Positions 35,851 to 45,282 are shown, counted from the first letter of the stretch. The stretch is DNA of 64,000 bases from Desulfogranum marinum (GCF_016918565.1 NZ_JAFFQD010000031.1:1-64000); one strand, 5' to 3'. Notes: generated by a model not told the origin, from the letters alone. A program made the numbers and translations.

Positions 35851-36686
35851 AGCTTTAGCAACGCTCCTATCTCAGGGGCGAAAAACTCGACACCCTGTAC
35901 AACGCCGGCTGCGTAGTTGCCTCCCAATGGAGAATGTTCCTGTCGAGCCAAATAGAGGGAGGCCTCACAACCGTTTTCTTGTGCCAGCTTCAATGCCAGC
36001 TGTTTAGTCTCGGGATCAGCATTAGCAACTAAAATAGAGGGAATCGAGCTGACCAGTACTGGTAAGTCGTTACCACTGTCCCCTGCAAAAATGACCTCGT
36101 GCATAGCATATCCCAACTGTTGCTGCAGAAACTCGATCCCATGTACTTTTGTTGCGTTGCGCGGCAACACATCGAGCAGCCCCACTTGCTCCGGCTCATC
36201 AATGCTCCACACCAGACTGGCATCAACATCCAGTTGCTGCAACTGCCGTTCAGCGCGTTGCAGGATATTGTCCCGGTCTACGTTCAACGGCAGGTAATAG
36301 CTTAATTTAAAGTCATTTTGCTTACTCTTTTCCTGCAACCTGAGTTCCGGAAAGCCGGCGAGCGCATGCTGCAGTTGTCCGTGTTTTTTTCCCCGCCAGT
36401 CTGCAGCGATCAGTGTTTGCCAGGCAAGCATTTCCTCCCATTGCCCTTGATTCCGGCCATATATTTTTGTACCAACATCAGTAATTGCATAATCGGGCTC
36501 AGGTAGACTGTAGTCACTGATTGCCTGTTTAACTAACTGCAGATGACGCCCAGTAACATATACCAAGGTGACCTCAGGCAATTTGCAAAGCTGGTGAAAG
36601 CACTTTGCGGCATCCGGATGCTCCGGCTGACGCCCATTAGGAATGATGGTTCGGTCCATGTCCGTGCAAAGCAGTAATCTATTCAT
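35847..36686 (-). CDS. spp: Sucrose-6-phosphate phosphatase (HAD-IIB)
   Basis: 279 residues. HAD motif I is intact (LLLCTDMDRTIIPN, nucleophile and acid Asp), with motif II Thr in VYVTGRH, a central Lys-containing KLSYYLPL, and motif IV GDSGNDLPVL. It removes phosphate from sucrose-6F-phosphate. The ATG at 36686 is chosen because it overlaps the synthase stop by 8 bp and leads straight into motif I; an ORF open to 36770 includes an unlikely extension. Confidence 0.9.
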   Translation of the reverse strand: MNRLLLCTDMDRTIIPNGRQPEHPDAAKCFHQLCKLPEVTLVYVTGRHLQLVKQAISDYSLPEPDYAITDVGTKIYGRNQGQWEEMLAWQTLIAADWRGKKHGQLQHALAGFPELRLQEKSKQNDFKLSYYLPLNVDRDNILQRAERQLQQLDVDASLVWSIDEPEQVGLLDVLPRNATKVHGIEFLQQQLGYAMHEVIFAGDSGNDLPVLVSSIPSILVANADPETKQLALKLAQENGCEASLYLARQEHSPLGGNYAAGVVQGVEFFAPEIGALLKL

Positions 36687-38847
36687 TATCGTCCTGTTTA
36701 ACTTCCCGAGGATCTTTGCAACTGCCAAAAAAATCATAATATTCGATGGCTTCGAGCACGCCTGCAGCATACGGCTGCTTGGAAAAATAGATCCGGTCTA
36801 TATCAATGAGCTGAGACAGCTCTTCATGGTGCCGGTTAGCAACCACCGCAGCCAGCGTATTGCCGCGCATCATATCCTCATCTGCACCTGAACCGCCAAC
36901 GACGAAAACGGTTTCCAACGGGACATTCAATCGTTCAACAACATAACGCAAAGCCATTCCCTTTGAGGCTCGCAAAGGGAGAATATCAAAAAATTGTCCA
37001 AATGCGGTTTGCACAAAAACCGCCTGCTCTTCCTGATGCAGTAACTGTTTTATATCTTCGATATCAGCCTTTTCCGGATCAATATAATAACTGATTTTAA
37101 AACGACTTTGCTCGATATTCGGCTGAAGTTTGAGCCCGGGATAACCAGCCAGCAACTGCTTGACTGTGCGCGGTGTCCACTGATAATCAATGTGCCGTGC
37201 CCAGGCAGTATCATCGGTCAACTTTGGTGCATGATAAATTTCGGTGCCGCTGCTGGTGATCAACACATCCGGCTCTGGAATCCTGTGTTTTTTCATCAAT
37301 TTTAAAGCGGAGTCGAGCCGCCTGCCTGTAGCAATTATAAAATAGCCGCGGGTACGTTGCTTCCGAAGAAGGACAACGAGCTCCTTGAGTGACTGCTCGT
37401 TGCCGATCAGGTTCTGGTCAAGGTCACTGACAATGGCACGATCGCGATACAAACCAGAACGTTGCGTGATCGGTTTGCGCAACAATTTTTCCGAACGCAT
37501 AGCAATCGGTTTGATAATCTTTACGTAGCGTTTTGCATGGGCTTCCCACGAATAATGTTCCTGAACCCCTTGCAGTCCCTGCAGAGAACTTTTCGTCCAT
37601 AAGTCCTTATCATCAAGCAGTCTCAACAACGCGTTAACGATTGTTTCCGGCTCCAATGGATCTATCAGTAACCCGTTCTTACAGTTCATAATAATATCTT
37701 GCGGGCCGCCATCTTCAGTAGCCACAATCGGCAACCCACAGGCTGCCGCCTCGATCAAGGTCAAACCGAACGGCTCTGTGAGCGCAGGATTAACAAAGAT
37801 GCCCCCGGAAGCGGCTGTAATCCTGTAAATCATAGGAACCTGATCACGATGATGGTGTTTAGGCAGTGCCACCTTTCCGTAAAGATCATAACGATCGATG
37901 GCAATGAAAATTTGATGAAAAACTTCCTGCGCCCCCTCTTCGAGGTCATCTATGTCGTTGCGGTTGCCTGCGACAATTAACAGATTTGTCAACTCCTGCA
38001 GACGAGCGGATTGCCCAAATGCTTCTATAAGAGCGGTGATGTTTTTTCGCCTATCAGGGCGCGATAATGCCAGAATAAGAGGTTTATCCGGATTCTTTAA
38101 ATGGCGAGTCAACTCTGCTCGCAGAGGACTGTCCAGTTCGGTACCAGTGGATGGCGTGAATTGGTTGAGGTTTGTGCCTGGTGGTACAACCCGCATTTGG
38201 TCGGGCTGATAGTGGTTATACAGTTCATACTGCTCTGCAATTTCCTGACGGGTACTGGTGATAACCCGTTCTGCTGTTGCCAATGTCTGTTCCTCGGCTG
38301 CAATCCGCCGGCTCATGTTAAAACGGGTCTCTATCTCAGTAGCTTTCAGCCCACTTGCTAAAAGACGACTTCGCTTGACACGGCCGAGAGAGTGACCGGT
38401 ATGGATGAGCGGGATCCCCAAGAGGCTGGCCAAATGCGAGCCAACATAGCCGGCATCGGCATAATGACTATGAATGATATCTGGATAACGGTTGTTGTCA
38501 TTAAAAAAAGCTGTCAGGTTATCAGTAAATATGTCGAGATAATCCCAAAGCTCTTCTTTGGCCAAGTATTTTTCCGGCCCGGCATCAATTCGAACAATCC
38601 GAAGGTTATCGGTAAGTTTTTCTATTGGCTTTGCATAGTCAGTAGAGACGTTTTCATCCACTACGCGTTGAGTGATCAAATCGACTTTATGGACTCCAGG
38701 CTGCTTGGCCAACGCTTGTGCAAGCTCAACCACATAAAGCGTTTGTCCGCCAGTGTCTGCATCACGGCCCAATTCAAGATTTCGCCAACGAATGAGCCCA
38801 TGAATACTTAACAGGGCAACATAGAGTCCGCCTGTTTGTTGCGTCAT
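36679..38847 (-). CDS. sps: Sucrose-phosphate synthase with SPP-like C-terminal domain
   Basis: 722 residues: a GT4 glycosyltransferase part (about 1-460; HGLIRWRNLELGRDADTGGQ, the E-x7-E region NPALTEPFGLTLIEAAACGLP) and a C-terminal HAD-IIB domain (about 470-710). The HAD motif I reads VSDLDQNL, with Asn where a Thr/Val is usual, so this domain may be regulatory while the separate phosphatase works. It makes sucrose-6-phosphate from UDP- or ADP-glucose and fructose-6-phosphate. AAGGGGGA precedes the ATG. First gene of the cassette. Confidence 0.94.
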   Translation of the reverse strand: MTQQTGGLYVALLSIHGLIRWRNLELGRDADTGGQTLYVVELAQALAKQPGVHKVDLITQRVVDENVSTDYAKPIEKLTDNLRIVRIDAGPEKYLAKEELWDYLDIFTDNLTAFFNDNNRYPDIIHSHYADAGYVGSHLASLLGIPLIHTGHSLGRVKRSRLLASGLKATEIETRFNMSRRIAAEEQTLATAERVITSTRQEIAEQYELYNHYQPDQMRVVPPGTNLNQFTPSTGTELDSPLRAELTRHLKNPDKPLILALSRPDRRKNITALIEAFGQSARLQELTNLLIVAGNRNDIDDLEEGAQEVFHQIFIAIDRYDLYGKVALPKHHHRDQVPMIYRITAASGGIFVNPALTEPFGLTLIEAAACGLPIVATEDGGPQDIIMNCKNGLLIDPLEPETIVNALLRLLDDKDLWTKSSLQGLQGVQEHYSWEAHAKRYVKIIKPIAMRSEKLLRKPITQRSGLYRDRAIVSDLDQNLIGNEQSLKELVVLLRKQRTRGYFIIATGRRLDSALKLMKKHRIPEPDVLITSSGTEIYHAPKLTDDTAWARHIDYQWTPRTVKQLLAGYPGLKLQPNIEQSRFKISYYIDPEKADIEDIKQLLHQEEQAVFVQTAFGQFFDILPLRASKGMALRYVVERLNVPLETVFVVGGSGADEDMMRGNTLAAVVANRHHEELSQLIDIDRIYFSKQPYAAGVLEAIEYYDFFGSCKDPREVKQDDNE

Positions 38848-39025
38848 TAATCCCCCTTATGCTTTCGTTCTATTTATCTTTCAGGTGGTTACATCCGGCC
38901 GACAAAGAACAATGGCCTTAAAAAAAATCAGCCTGATAGAAAGTAGTAAGTGTCTCCTCTATAAAATCAAGTAGTTCTCAAGGAATGCATTGAGCTAAAG
39001 GCTCAAGTCTATCCAATTGTCCCAT

Positions 39026-39403
39026 CTATGCAAGCTTTTCCGAGCCTGAAAACACCTGTTCCACTCTCAGTACAGCTGCAGCATGGCCGGGGTGTTTTTT
39101 CGGATTCCATGTCTTCATATCCTCAAAGATATCCCCCTCTTTGAGGTACTCAATAGCCCCCTTCAGTTGAAACGCCTTGTTCTCACCTGTGATAAAGAGG
39201 ACGGAACCTTTGCTGCCGGCAAGAATATTTTCCTGTGTTTTGTGAAAATAGTTATCCGCAATAACTATTGCGCCATCATCCAACTTTTTTACACAGGTAA
39301 CATAAATAGTATTGGGGACGCCATCTTTGCCAACAGTGGTAAATATGACCGGTCCTTTTTTTTCATCCCATGCTTTACTTACTTTTTCCGGTAATACTAA
39401 CAT
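39026..39403 (-). CDS. Pyridoxamine-5'-phosphate-oxidase-like FMN-binding protein
   Basis: 125 residues with the split-barrel flavin fold: KKGPVIFTTVGKDGVPNTIYVTCV and IVIADNYFHKTQENILAG. The ATG at 39403 has AAGGAG 6 nt upstream; the frame extends 14 codons further without support. Members bind FMN, F420 or haem and reduce or scavenge varied substrates; which one applies here is unknown. Monocistronic. Confidence 0.85.
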   Translation of the reverse strand: MLVLPEKVSKAWDEKKGPVIFTTVGKDGVPNTIYVTCVKKLDDGAIVIADNYFHKTQENILAGSKGSVLFITGENKAFQLKGAIEYLKEGDIFEDMKTWNPKKHPGHAAAVLRVEQVFSGSEKLA

Positions 39404-39860
39404 CTCTTCTCCTTTGCGATTATCACGATACGTGATCTGCACCATGGTGTCGTTAAACAGATAAACACATAGATAAACACATCTCCTGCCACGCAGTGGT
39501 TTATTAATGCTTCCTATGCGAATTCAAGATGTTACACGGTACTCCTGTTGCAGGTTTAATTCAAATGGTTTTCAGAATCCTGCGAGGTTGAATATGCGCT
39601 AAACCGCTGATGCATTTTTTTACAGAGCAAAAGAAAAAGATGTCCTGCCACTTTCTTGTACACAGGGCCCGAGCCCCCCTGCCTTGTATAGATGTTTGAA
39701 AATATACACATAAACTCATTGCTAAACAATCCACCGTAAGACTGCTTTCACTGTTGTCACAAAAAGTGGGTAAAGACTCATTGGTTGAGAACCGAGAAGA
39801 GCTGTAGAGTCATGATTCTTTAAGCCCCTTATAACATCCAAGTGGAGGATATTTTACAAT
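39404..39860. other. Intergenic region between divergent genes
   Basis: About 450 bp without a gene. It should contain the promoters of the flavin protein (minus) and the Ca-binding protein (plus). No repeat or strong hairpin was noticed. Confidence 0.35.
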
Positions 39861-41114
39861 ATGAAAATAGCTGCGACTATGGTCAGCATGGATGCGGCGA
39901 CAAACTACACGGAAGTAGATCAAAACAACACTATCCGGCAACAGGGCAAGTTCATGCCCTCTTCTCCCCGGATGTCACAGAGTCCTTCAGCAAATGTCTT
40001 CCAGCAGGGCCTCTTTTCTCTCATTCATTCATCTACAAGCCGCCAGCAGTCAGGATCATACGTGGTCACGCCTCAGGAAGAGGTTGCCGGCGGAAGTAAT
40101 GCAACAAATTCGGTAGACCCAAAACAGGCCCAGGCTCAAGCCCTGTCATCAATGGTGCAACACATATCCGGAACCTCGGTTACCGTGCACCAGGTGGAAA
40201 CGGCCAACCGCGCCCCAGCAATCAATACATCACCGTTCTTCGTTGGCCAAGCCAGCCTCACCCGCAGCGTTGTCCATGTGGAACAGGAATCACTCTGTTT
40301 CCAGGCTGCCGGGACAGTACAAACAGAGTGTGGGCAAACCATCTCGTTTAGCATGGGCGTGCAGATGCAGCGCCGCCAAGTTGCTATTCAGTCGGCAGGC
40401 CTTTCCAGGCTTGTTCATGGCATTGACCCCATTGTGCTTAATTTTGATGAAAATATTTCTCTATTAGATGAAAATTATTTCTCTTTTGACCTCGACGGTG
40501 ATGGTATGTGTGAGGAACTTTCCGGATTAGGAAATGGTTGTGGGTTCCTTGCCTTGGATCGTGATGGAGACGGGACTATATCTGATGGCTTTGAGCTTTT
40601 TGGCCCTGCCACAGACAATGGATTTAACGAGCTGGCAAAACTGGACAATGATGGGAATAGCTGGATCGATGAAAATGACCCTATCTTTGATGATTTGCTT
40701 GTCTGGATGGGCGCAGGCGGAGAGGATGAGCAACTTCTCAGCCTCAGAGAAGCTGGGGTAGGTGCCATATCCATAGCCCATGCAGGAACGCAATTTACCC
40801 TGGAAAACCATGACGGCAGCGTACAGGGAGTTGTCCAAGCAACAGGTCTGTTTCTGATGGAGAATGGAGAGCCAAAAGCGTTACAGGAACTTGACCTGGT
40901 ACCAAAGGGAGAAGGAGGTGAACAAATATTTAACAGCGCAGGGCTTTTTGCCCAAAACGAGCAGGCCATTGAAAAGCTGCGCGACATTATTTTTTGGCAG
41001 CGTTTCAAACTACAGATGTTGCTGGGTAAAAAACAGCTCCACCAGCATCGCGTAGAAATGCTTGATCGGTTGCAGCACCTTTCAACAGGGCCGACAGGTT
41101 CTATATTTTCTTAA
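39861..41114 (+). CDS. Calcium-binding EF-hand/RTX-like protein
   Basis: 417 residues. An N-terminal 150 residues rich in Ser/Gln/Thr lead to a globular part with several Asp-rich loops of EF-hand or dockerin type: FDLDGDGMCEELSGL, LDRDGDGTISDGFELFG and LDNDGNSWIDENDPIFDDLL. The SDGFELFG tail is shared with RTX/VCBS-type proteins. No signal peptide or nearby type I secretion gene was seen, so location is unclear. GGAGGATA lies a little far (11-13 nt) from the ATG. Confidence 0.75.
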   Translation: MKIAATMVSMDAATNYTEVDQNNTIRQQGKFMPSSPRMSQSPSANVFQQGLFSLIHSSTSRQQSGSYVVTPQEEVAGGSNATNSVDPKQAQAQALSSMVQHISGTSVTVHQVETANRAPAINTSPFFVGQASLTRSVVHVEQESLCFQAAGTVQTECGQTISFSMGVQMQRRQVAIQSAGLSRLVHGIDPIVLNFDENISLLDENYFSFDLDGDGMCEELSGLGNGCGFLALDRDGDGTISDGFELFGPATDNGFNELAKLDNDGNSWIDENDPIFDDLLVWMGAGGEDEQLLSLREAGVGAISIAHAGTQFTLENHDGSVQGVVQATGLFLMENGEPKALQELDLVPKGEGGEQIFNSAGLFAQNEQAIEKLRDIIFWQRFKLQMLLGKKQLHQHRVEMLDRLQHLSTGPTGSIFS

Positions 41115-41196
41115 CCGCCTTCCAGCTCAATCTCCCTCTGGATTGAACAGGTAATTGTTACTTACGTGGCATACAACGTTACGTGCAACAACCTCG

Positions 41197-41228
41197 GTTC
41201 GAGCTGAGCCTCAGCGCTCAGCTCGAAC
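41197..41228. terminator. Strong perfect hairpin after the Ca-binding gene
   Basis: GTTCGAGCTGAGC and GCTCAGCTCGAAC form a perfect 13-bp stem around a 6-nt loop, 83 bp after the stop. There is no T-run on either strand. It probably ends the transcript or stabilises it. Confidence 0.55.
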
Positions 41229-41341
41229 AATTAAACCGCCATGACAACTCCCAGGTGTGAAAATAATATTTATGCAGTGCCGAGAGTGAGCCTTCCCAAA
41301 AAAGAGCGTTTTTCAGAATTCCGGTGTTTTTGAACCAACAC

Positions 41342-41360
41342 TGGTGGTGGATATCAACCA
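41342..41360. repeat. Degenerate relative of the GGTGGTGCATATGCACCA palindrome
   Basis: TGGTGGTGGATATCAACCA matches the inverted core of the modules at 4826 and 46137 in 16 of 19 positions (palindrome centre ATAT retained). It is in the spacer between convergent genes at 41114 and 41457, so it cannot be a promoter operator for a neighbouring start. This argues that at least some copies are a dispersed repeat. Confidence 0.4.
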
Positions 41361-41456
41361 CGCACCATGGGAGACTTTGATTACCCTCATCCAGTGATTG
41401 CGGCCACGCGTATCGGAAGAACAATAACGCTGATCTGTTACTTGTATTTTTTCGCT

Positions 41457-42032
41457 TTAACGGTTGATTGAGGATAGCTTTGCAGTAAACAAGATTAAAC
41501 CACCGCAACAAATATACAACCAGCCCATCCCGACCAGGGTGAATTTGATAACCGCACAACACCAGGCCATCGAAGGCCACATTTCTTGAGTCGAACCGAC
41601 AAGCAATCGAAAAAGGGCCAGATTTTCCACAGCGTCACACAATGCAGCAAAAAACTGTCCCCAAGCCAGCACAAAACCGATCATTCCTATTTTCTGCCAC
41701 CTACCACTCAAACTGCGGCCAAGTTGTACACATGCCAGCCCGATAAAAAAGGCATAGACCAACATAAACAGATAATCGATCCCCAGACTAAATGCTGCGT
41801 GGATTTTGGCGTCCTCACTCCAGGAGGCGAGTATTCGCTGCGCTATGTTAAGCGTTTGAGCCATTTCATAGGAAATAATACCACGTGGCGCAGCCTCGGT
41901 TTTCAGCGGACCATCCAATACCTGCATGGCCAGCAGCAACGCCAGGCAGAGAGTGAAAGATACTGCAAGTGCCCCTTTGCGGTAACCATCGCACAGCCAC
42001 CTAAACGGATCCGGGAATGGAAAATCTCGCAT
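41457..42032 (-). CDS. Hypothetical multi-pass membrane protein
   Basis: 191 residues with about four membrane helices (about 22-40, 85-105, 115-140, 160-185). No recognised motif. The ATG follows a purine-rich AGGTG. It lies 44 bp downstream of the metallophosphoesterase lipoprotein gene on the same strand, so the two may form an operon. Confidence 0.75.
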   Translation of the reverse strand: MRDFPFPDPFRWLCDGYRKGALAVSFTLCLALLLAMQVLDGPLKTEAAPRGIISYEMAQTLNIAQRILASWSEDAKIHAAFSLGIDYLFMLVYAFFIGLACVQLGRSLSGRWQKIGMIGFVLAWGQFFAALCDAVENLALFRLLVGSTQEMWPSMAWCCAVIKFTLVGMGWLYICCGGLILFTAKLSSINR

Positions 42033-42076
42033 GAGTTACACCTACCCCTTTTTCAGCCCGAATTGAGAAATCCGGT

Positions 42077-43405
42077 CTAGATATTGGTGAATTCTTTGAT
42101 CTCGGCAATACGTTTGTCAATATCAGCTATGGTATATTTGTCAGTGGTGAGGGCTAATGCTTGTTGGTACCTTTTCAGGGCCAGGGCATATCGCTCCTGC
42201 TGCTGATTGAGTTGGGCGTTAAAATAGATGATTTTAAAAGATGTATTGTCCAGAGTGTATGCCTTGGTCAGGTATTCGTCGGCAAGGGACAGTTGTGTAA
42301 CGGACAGGGCAAAGGCACCTAACCTGAAAGCTGCTTCCTTTTTACTGCCTACGATCTGGGTAAGTTTGTTTTTTGCTGTTGTACATTCTTTTTGCTTGTT
42401 GAGCAGTTGATACGCAGTTGCCGCTATAAGCTGTGGCATTGGATGGTCGGGTACCGTTTCCATAGCTAGTTGGGCAAAGCTTAAAGCCGCTTGAATTTGT
42501 TCTTTTTGGAGCAGTCTTGTTGCCATGGCCACCTCGTTATCCATAGGAAGGAGACGATAATCAACATCATCATCGGTTACAATGATATGGAAAAAATGAT
42601 TAAATCCCCCCTCAGGTAATGTGCCGGCCAAGGGCGCACCCGATCCTCCTGCAATAATTTGCGCCAGTCCGTTTACCATGGAAAAATTGTATGTATGGAT
42701 ATGGCCAACAAAAACCATATCAACATGATGCTGCTCAAATAATTGTGCCAGTTGATCGCGCTTTTGCGGGTACTTATTCAAAGAATCTTGTAGATGGGTA
42801 ATTTTAGGATACAAAGGGCGATGGACAACAACAAATTTGTGTTTATCGCCGGCAAGAGCCAGGTCCTTCTTTAACCACTCGAGCTGCTGCCCGGTAATCT
42901 GCGATGTTGCTCCTACCAATTCGCTTGATAAAATAACAAAATGACAGTTCTTGATATCGACTGAATAGTAGAGGTTTTCCGTCTCTTGGTCTTTATAGCG
43001 CCTGGTGAATTCGGCCCTGGCAAAGTCCGTGTAACCGGAATGGTTTCCCATGGCAATGTATAGCGGAATGTTACGTTGACGGATGGGAAGGGTAGCGTGT
43101 TCGAATTCGTCAAATTCCTGGGTGGCTTTTTCTGAATTTACAGCATCATAGCCCAGTACAATATCACCGGTGTTCAAGATGATTTCAGGATTAAGTTCCA
43201 CCGCAGTGCTCACAATTTTGTGATAAATATATGGTTGTTCCGGCCTGTACACATCGGCAGGTCGATTATCCCCCATAACCACAAAGTTCATTGCTCCTTT
43301 TTCAACGGATCTTTGCTCTACTGCGCTGCTGGAATCCTTGGTAGCACAGCCATGAGCGAGAAAAGAAAGCGTTAATAAAACCAGCAAGAAATATCTATTT
43401 TTCAT
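42077..43405 (-). CDS. Metallophosphoesterase lipoprotein with TPR region
   Basis: 442 residues. A lipoprotein signal (LTLSFLAHGCAT) is followed by a calcineurin-like phosphoesterase domain: VVMGDNRP (DxN variant of DxH), ILNTGDIVLG (GD), AMGNHSG (GNH), VVHRPLY and GHIHTY (GHxH). After about residue 285 the protein turns helical with TPR-like repeats (FNAQLNQQQERYALALKRYQQAL). It probably acts on a phosphoester at the outer membrane or periplasm. ATG 43405 has AAGGAAA upstream. Confidence 0.88.
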   Translation of the reverse strand: MKNRYFLLVLLTLSFLAHGCATKDSSSAVEQRSVEKGAMNFVVMGDNRPADVYRPEQPYIYHKIVSTAVELNPEIILNTGDIVLGYDAVNSEKATQEFDEFEHATLPIRQRNIPLYIAMGNHSGYTDFARAEFTRRYKDQETENLYYSVDIKNCHFVILSSELVGATSQITGQQLEWLKKDLALAGDKHKFVVVHRPLYPKITHLQDSLNKYPQKRDQLAQLFEQHHVDMVFVGHIHTYNFSMVNGLAQIIAGGSGAPLAGTLPEGGFNHFFHIIVTDDDVDYRLLPMDNEVAMATRLLQKEQIQAALSFAQLAMETVPDHPMPQLIAATAYQLLNKQKECTTAKNKLTQIVGSKKEAAFRLGAFALSVTQLSLADEYLTKAYTLDNTSFKIIYFNAQLNQQQERYALALKRYQQALALTTDKYTIADIDKRIAEIKEFTNI

Positions 43406-43824
43406 TGTGTTTCCTTGTTTTAAAGCGTGCACCATTGGTGTTTACAATAGGATCGACCGGAGAGATTGGGCCACGTTTCTAAGATAGCTTTTTTTCTGCC
43501 AATCTCGGCGTTACCCTTAAAATTTTCTCCGCAAAGGGTAAACGAGACCCAGGCTTGTACCACACTGTCAGCCCGTTTACTTGCAGCTTGCAGAAAGTAA
43601 AGAAAGGTGTACCAGGCGTAGCCATCTAAAAGAGGACACTGCAGCACAAAATGTACTGGTGCCGGAAAAAGCCTCCTATGCCATAGGGGCTGGGCGTAAG
43701 CTGATACGTTTCGCCACCCATGCACGAAACCCAACGGGTTGGGTTGTTCGAAAATTTATTGTATTAAGATGGCTATAAAAAAATCGATAAAACACAATCC
43801 TCAGGGCAGCCAGACCGATGGTTT

Positions 43825-43862
43825 AATCGATGTCCATGCAAGCTGCTACACGGACATCGATT
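43825..43862 (-). terminator. Hairpin after the glutaminase-like operon
   Basis: AATCGATGTCC and GGACATCGATT form a perfect 11-bp stem with a 16-nt loop, 15 bp beyond the last stop of the 45779-43878 operon. No T-run. The adjoining 43406-43824 stretch has only a doubtful 104-codon frame. Confidence 0.55.
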
Positions 43863-43877
43863 GCACAGAGGGATGTT

Positions 43878-44189
43878 TTACATATCCATTTCTGTTGAAG
43901 CTCCTGCATCCTCGTCTTCAATAGCGTCTATTTCCTCAGCAACGGCCCCATAGTCTTCCGGCGACTCCTCCGCCTCTAGAACCATAGGAGCAGGCATGAA
44001 TTCAGCCGGTGCAGCACCGGCACTCTCCGCTCCCAATGCATTGGCTATCTTCAATAATTCAGCAGGAGGGGCCGCATCGACCTGCCCCATCACAGTATCA
44101 GCAGACAACTCTGTGTCGACTACACCGGATGTGGTGTCGACTTTGGTTTCACTCGTTTCTTTTTCGTCTATTTCAATAGTTATGCGCAT
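43878..44189 (-). CDS. Small acidic hypothetical protein
   Basis: 103 residues, strongly acidic, starting MRITIEIDEKETSETKVDTT. It has a central Ala/Pro region (APPAELLKIANALGAESAGAAPAEF) and an acidic Glu/Asp tail. It may be largely disordered, like a chaperone, inhibitor or secretion-tail partner; that is inference. AGAGAGG upstream. Last gene of the four-gene operon around the glutaminase-like enzyme. Confidence 0.65.
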   Translation of the reverse strand: MRITIEIDEKETSETKVDTTSGVVDTELSADTVMGQVDAAPPAELLKIANALGAESAGAAPAEFMPAPMVLEAEESPEDYGAVAEEIDAIEDEDAGASTEMDM

Positions 44190-44214
44190 TATTTCACCTC
44201 TCTTTCAGTCTCTA

Positions 44215-44469
44215 TTAGGATAAAATCGCATACCGGCCCTCGAAATGCACGGTCTTGTTTGTAAGGTTTTTTACGGTTATCCAATACGTGCACTGATTAG
44301 CATTGGCCCGTTCCACCGCCACATCCCAATCAAGCTGCGGAGCACCCTTGCGTGCTGTGTTTGACATCAGGTACCACGTTACATGTACATTTGGATTCCA
44401 CCCCCAGGTAAACCATCGACGTGTTGCCTTTGCCGCTATTGTTCCTCTCCATTGTATGCCTGTTCTCAT
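44215..44469 (-). CDS. Free-standing copy of the glutaminase C-terminal domain
   Basis: 84 residues, about two-thirds identical over its whole length to residues 183-264 of the upstream gene. Conserved blocks are RRWFTWGWNP, VERA, NQCTYWITV, NLT and FEGRY. The pattern is all-beta, Trp-rich. AAGGAGGT precedes the ATG, so it is a proper gene and not a fragment. It could be an adaptor, decoy, immunity or carbohydrate/lipid-binding module acting with the enzyme. Confidence 0.8.
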   Translation of the reverse strand: MRTGIQWRGTIAAKATRRWFTWGWNPNVHVTWYLMSNTARKGAPQLDWDVAVERANANQCTYWITVKNLTNKTVHFEGRYAILS

Positions 44470-44487
44470 CGCTCTTTACCTCCTTAA

Positions 44488-45282
44488 CTATCTTGAAAGG
44501 ATATCATACCGGCCTTCGAATCTCACCGTATCAGGGGTCAGGTTTGTGACAGTGATCCAGTAGGTGCATTGGTTTGAGGTGGCACGTTCCACCTGCACAT
44601 TCCATTTAAGCTGTGGCCCACCTGGACACTGCGTTAACGGCATAATGGTCCAGATCACATGCCATTTGGGGTTCCATCCCCAGGTAAACCATCGACGGCT
44701 GGCATTGCCGGCAATTGTACCGTACCACTGCACCCCAGGCGGTTTGGTCAGACAGTTAAAGTAAGGAGGGGGGCCGTTATCGGCACTACGAAGCTTAAGC
44801 CTGTTGCGATAGGTGCTCAAAACCGATCTGGTTTGTGAATATCCGGGGTCTGTGATCGTCGCTCCACTGTAGCTTCTATGAAATACAGATGCCGAAGTGT
44901 ATACCAGCTGTGCCGAGGGGTCGCCCTGAACGCTTTTCCACGTAGCCGTGGTAACCGGGCTGTTAAACAGGGAAGGATCAATAACATACCTTCTAACCCC
45001 TCTGCTTGTACTAACATCCAGGGTGGGGGCAACATGCCACCCCCAGCGGACATAGCAGTTGGGGTTATTGCTTGTGTCCACCCTCAAGCCGCCGTATATC
45101 CAAACCTTCAGGGGCGAGGCCCCTTCGGCGATCATCAGGCGGCACATTTCATGTGCTCTTCCCCAGCAGCCATCATCCGGATATAAAAAAGGGATACAGG
45201 GTTTAGGGGCACTGACTGGGCAGCAGAGCTTGCTGCGGCTCAGGTTGAACAAATCCCGTGCCTGTTGCATTGAGATTGCCAT
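44488..45282 (-). CDS. Protein-glutaminase-like enzyme with Trp-rich C-terminal domain
   Basis: 264 residues. Residues about 29-125 resemble the protein-glutaminase (protein-glutamine deamidase) fold: YPDDGCWGRAHEM with candidate nucleophile Cys39, WGWHVAP with His83 and YVIDPSLF with Asp102, the right order and spacing for the papain-like Cys-His-Asp triad. Members deamidate glutamine side chains of proteins and several are bacterial effectors. Residues 183-264 are a Trp-rich beta domain repeated as the next gene. No signal peptide is seen. It lies 2 bp after the 164-aa gene. Substrate and export route unknown. Confidence 0.75.
   Translation of the reverse strand: MAISMQQARDLFNLSRSKLCCPVSAPKPCIPFLYPDDGCWGRAHEMCRLMIAEGASPLKVWIYGGLRVDTSNNPNCYVRWGWHVAPTLDVSTSRGVRRYVIDPSLFNSPVTTATWKSVQGDPSAQLVYTSASVFHRSYSGATITDPGYSQTRSVLSTYRNRLKLRSADNGPPPYFNCLTKPPGVQWYGTIAGNASRRWFTWGWNPKWHVIWTIMPLTQCPGGPQLKWNVQVERATSNQCTYWITVTNLTPDTVRFEGRYDILSR

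Noticed and set aside
41218-41580. 120-codon minus-strand frame
   Set aside because: It runs through a 13-bp hairpin and the degenerate palindrome and overlaps the membrane-protein gene in another frame.
43420-43734. 104-codon minus-strand frame upstream of the metallophosphoesterase
   Set aside because: No ribosome-binding site; composition looks like translated repeat DNA, and it overlaps the leader of the real gene.
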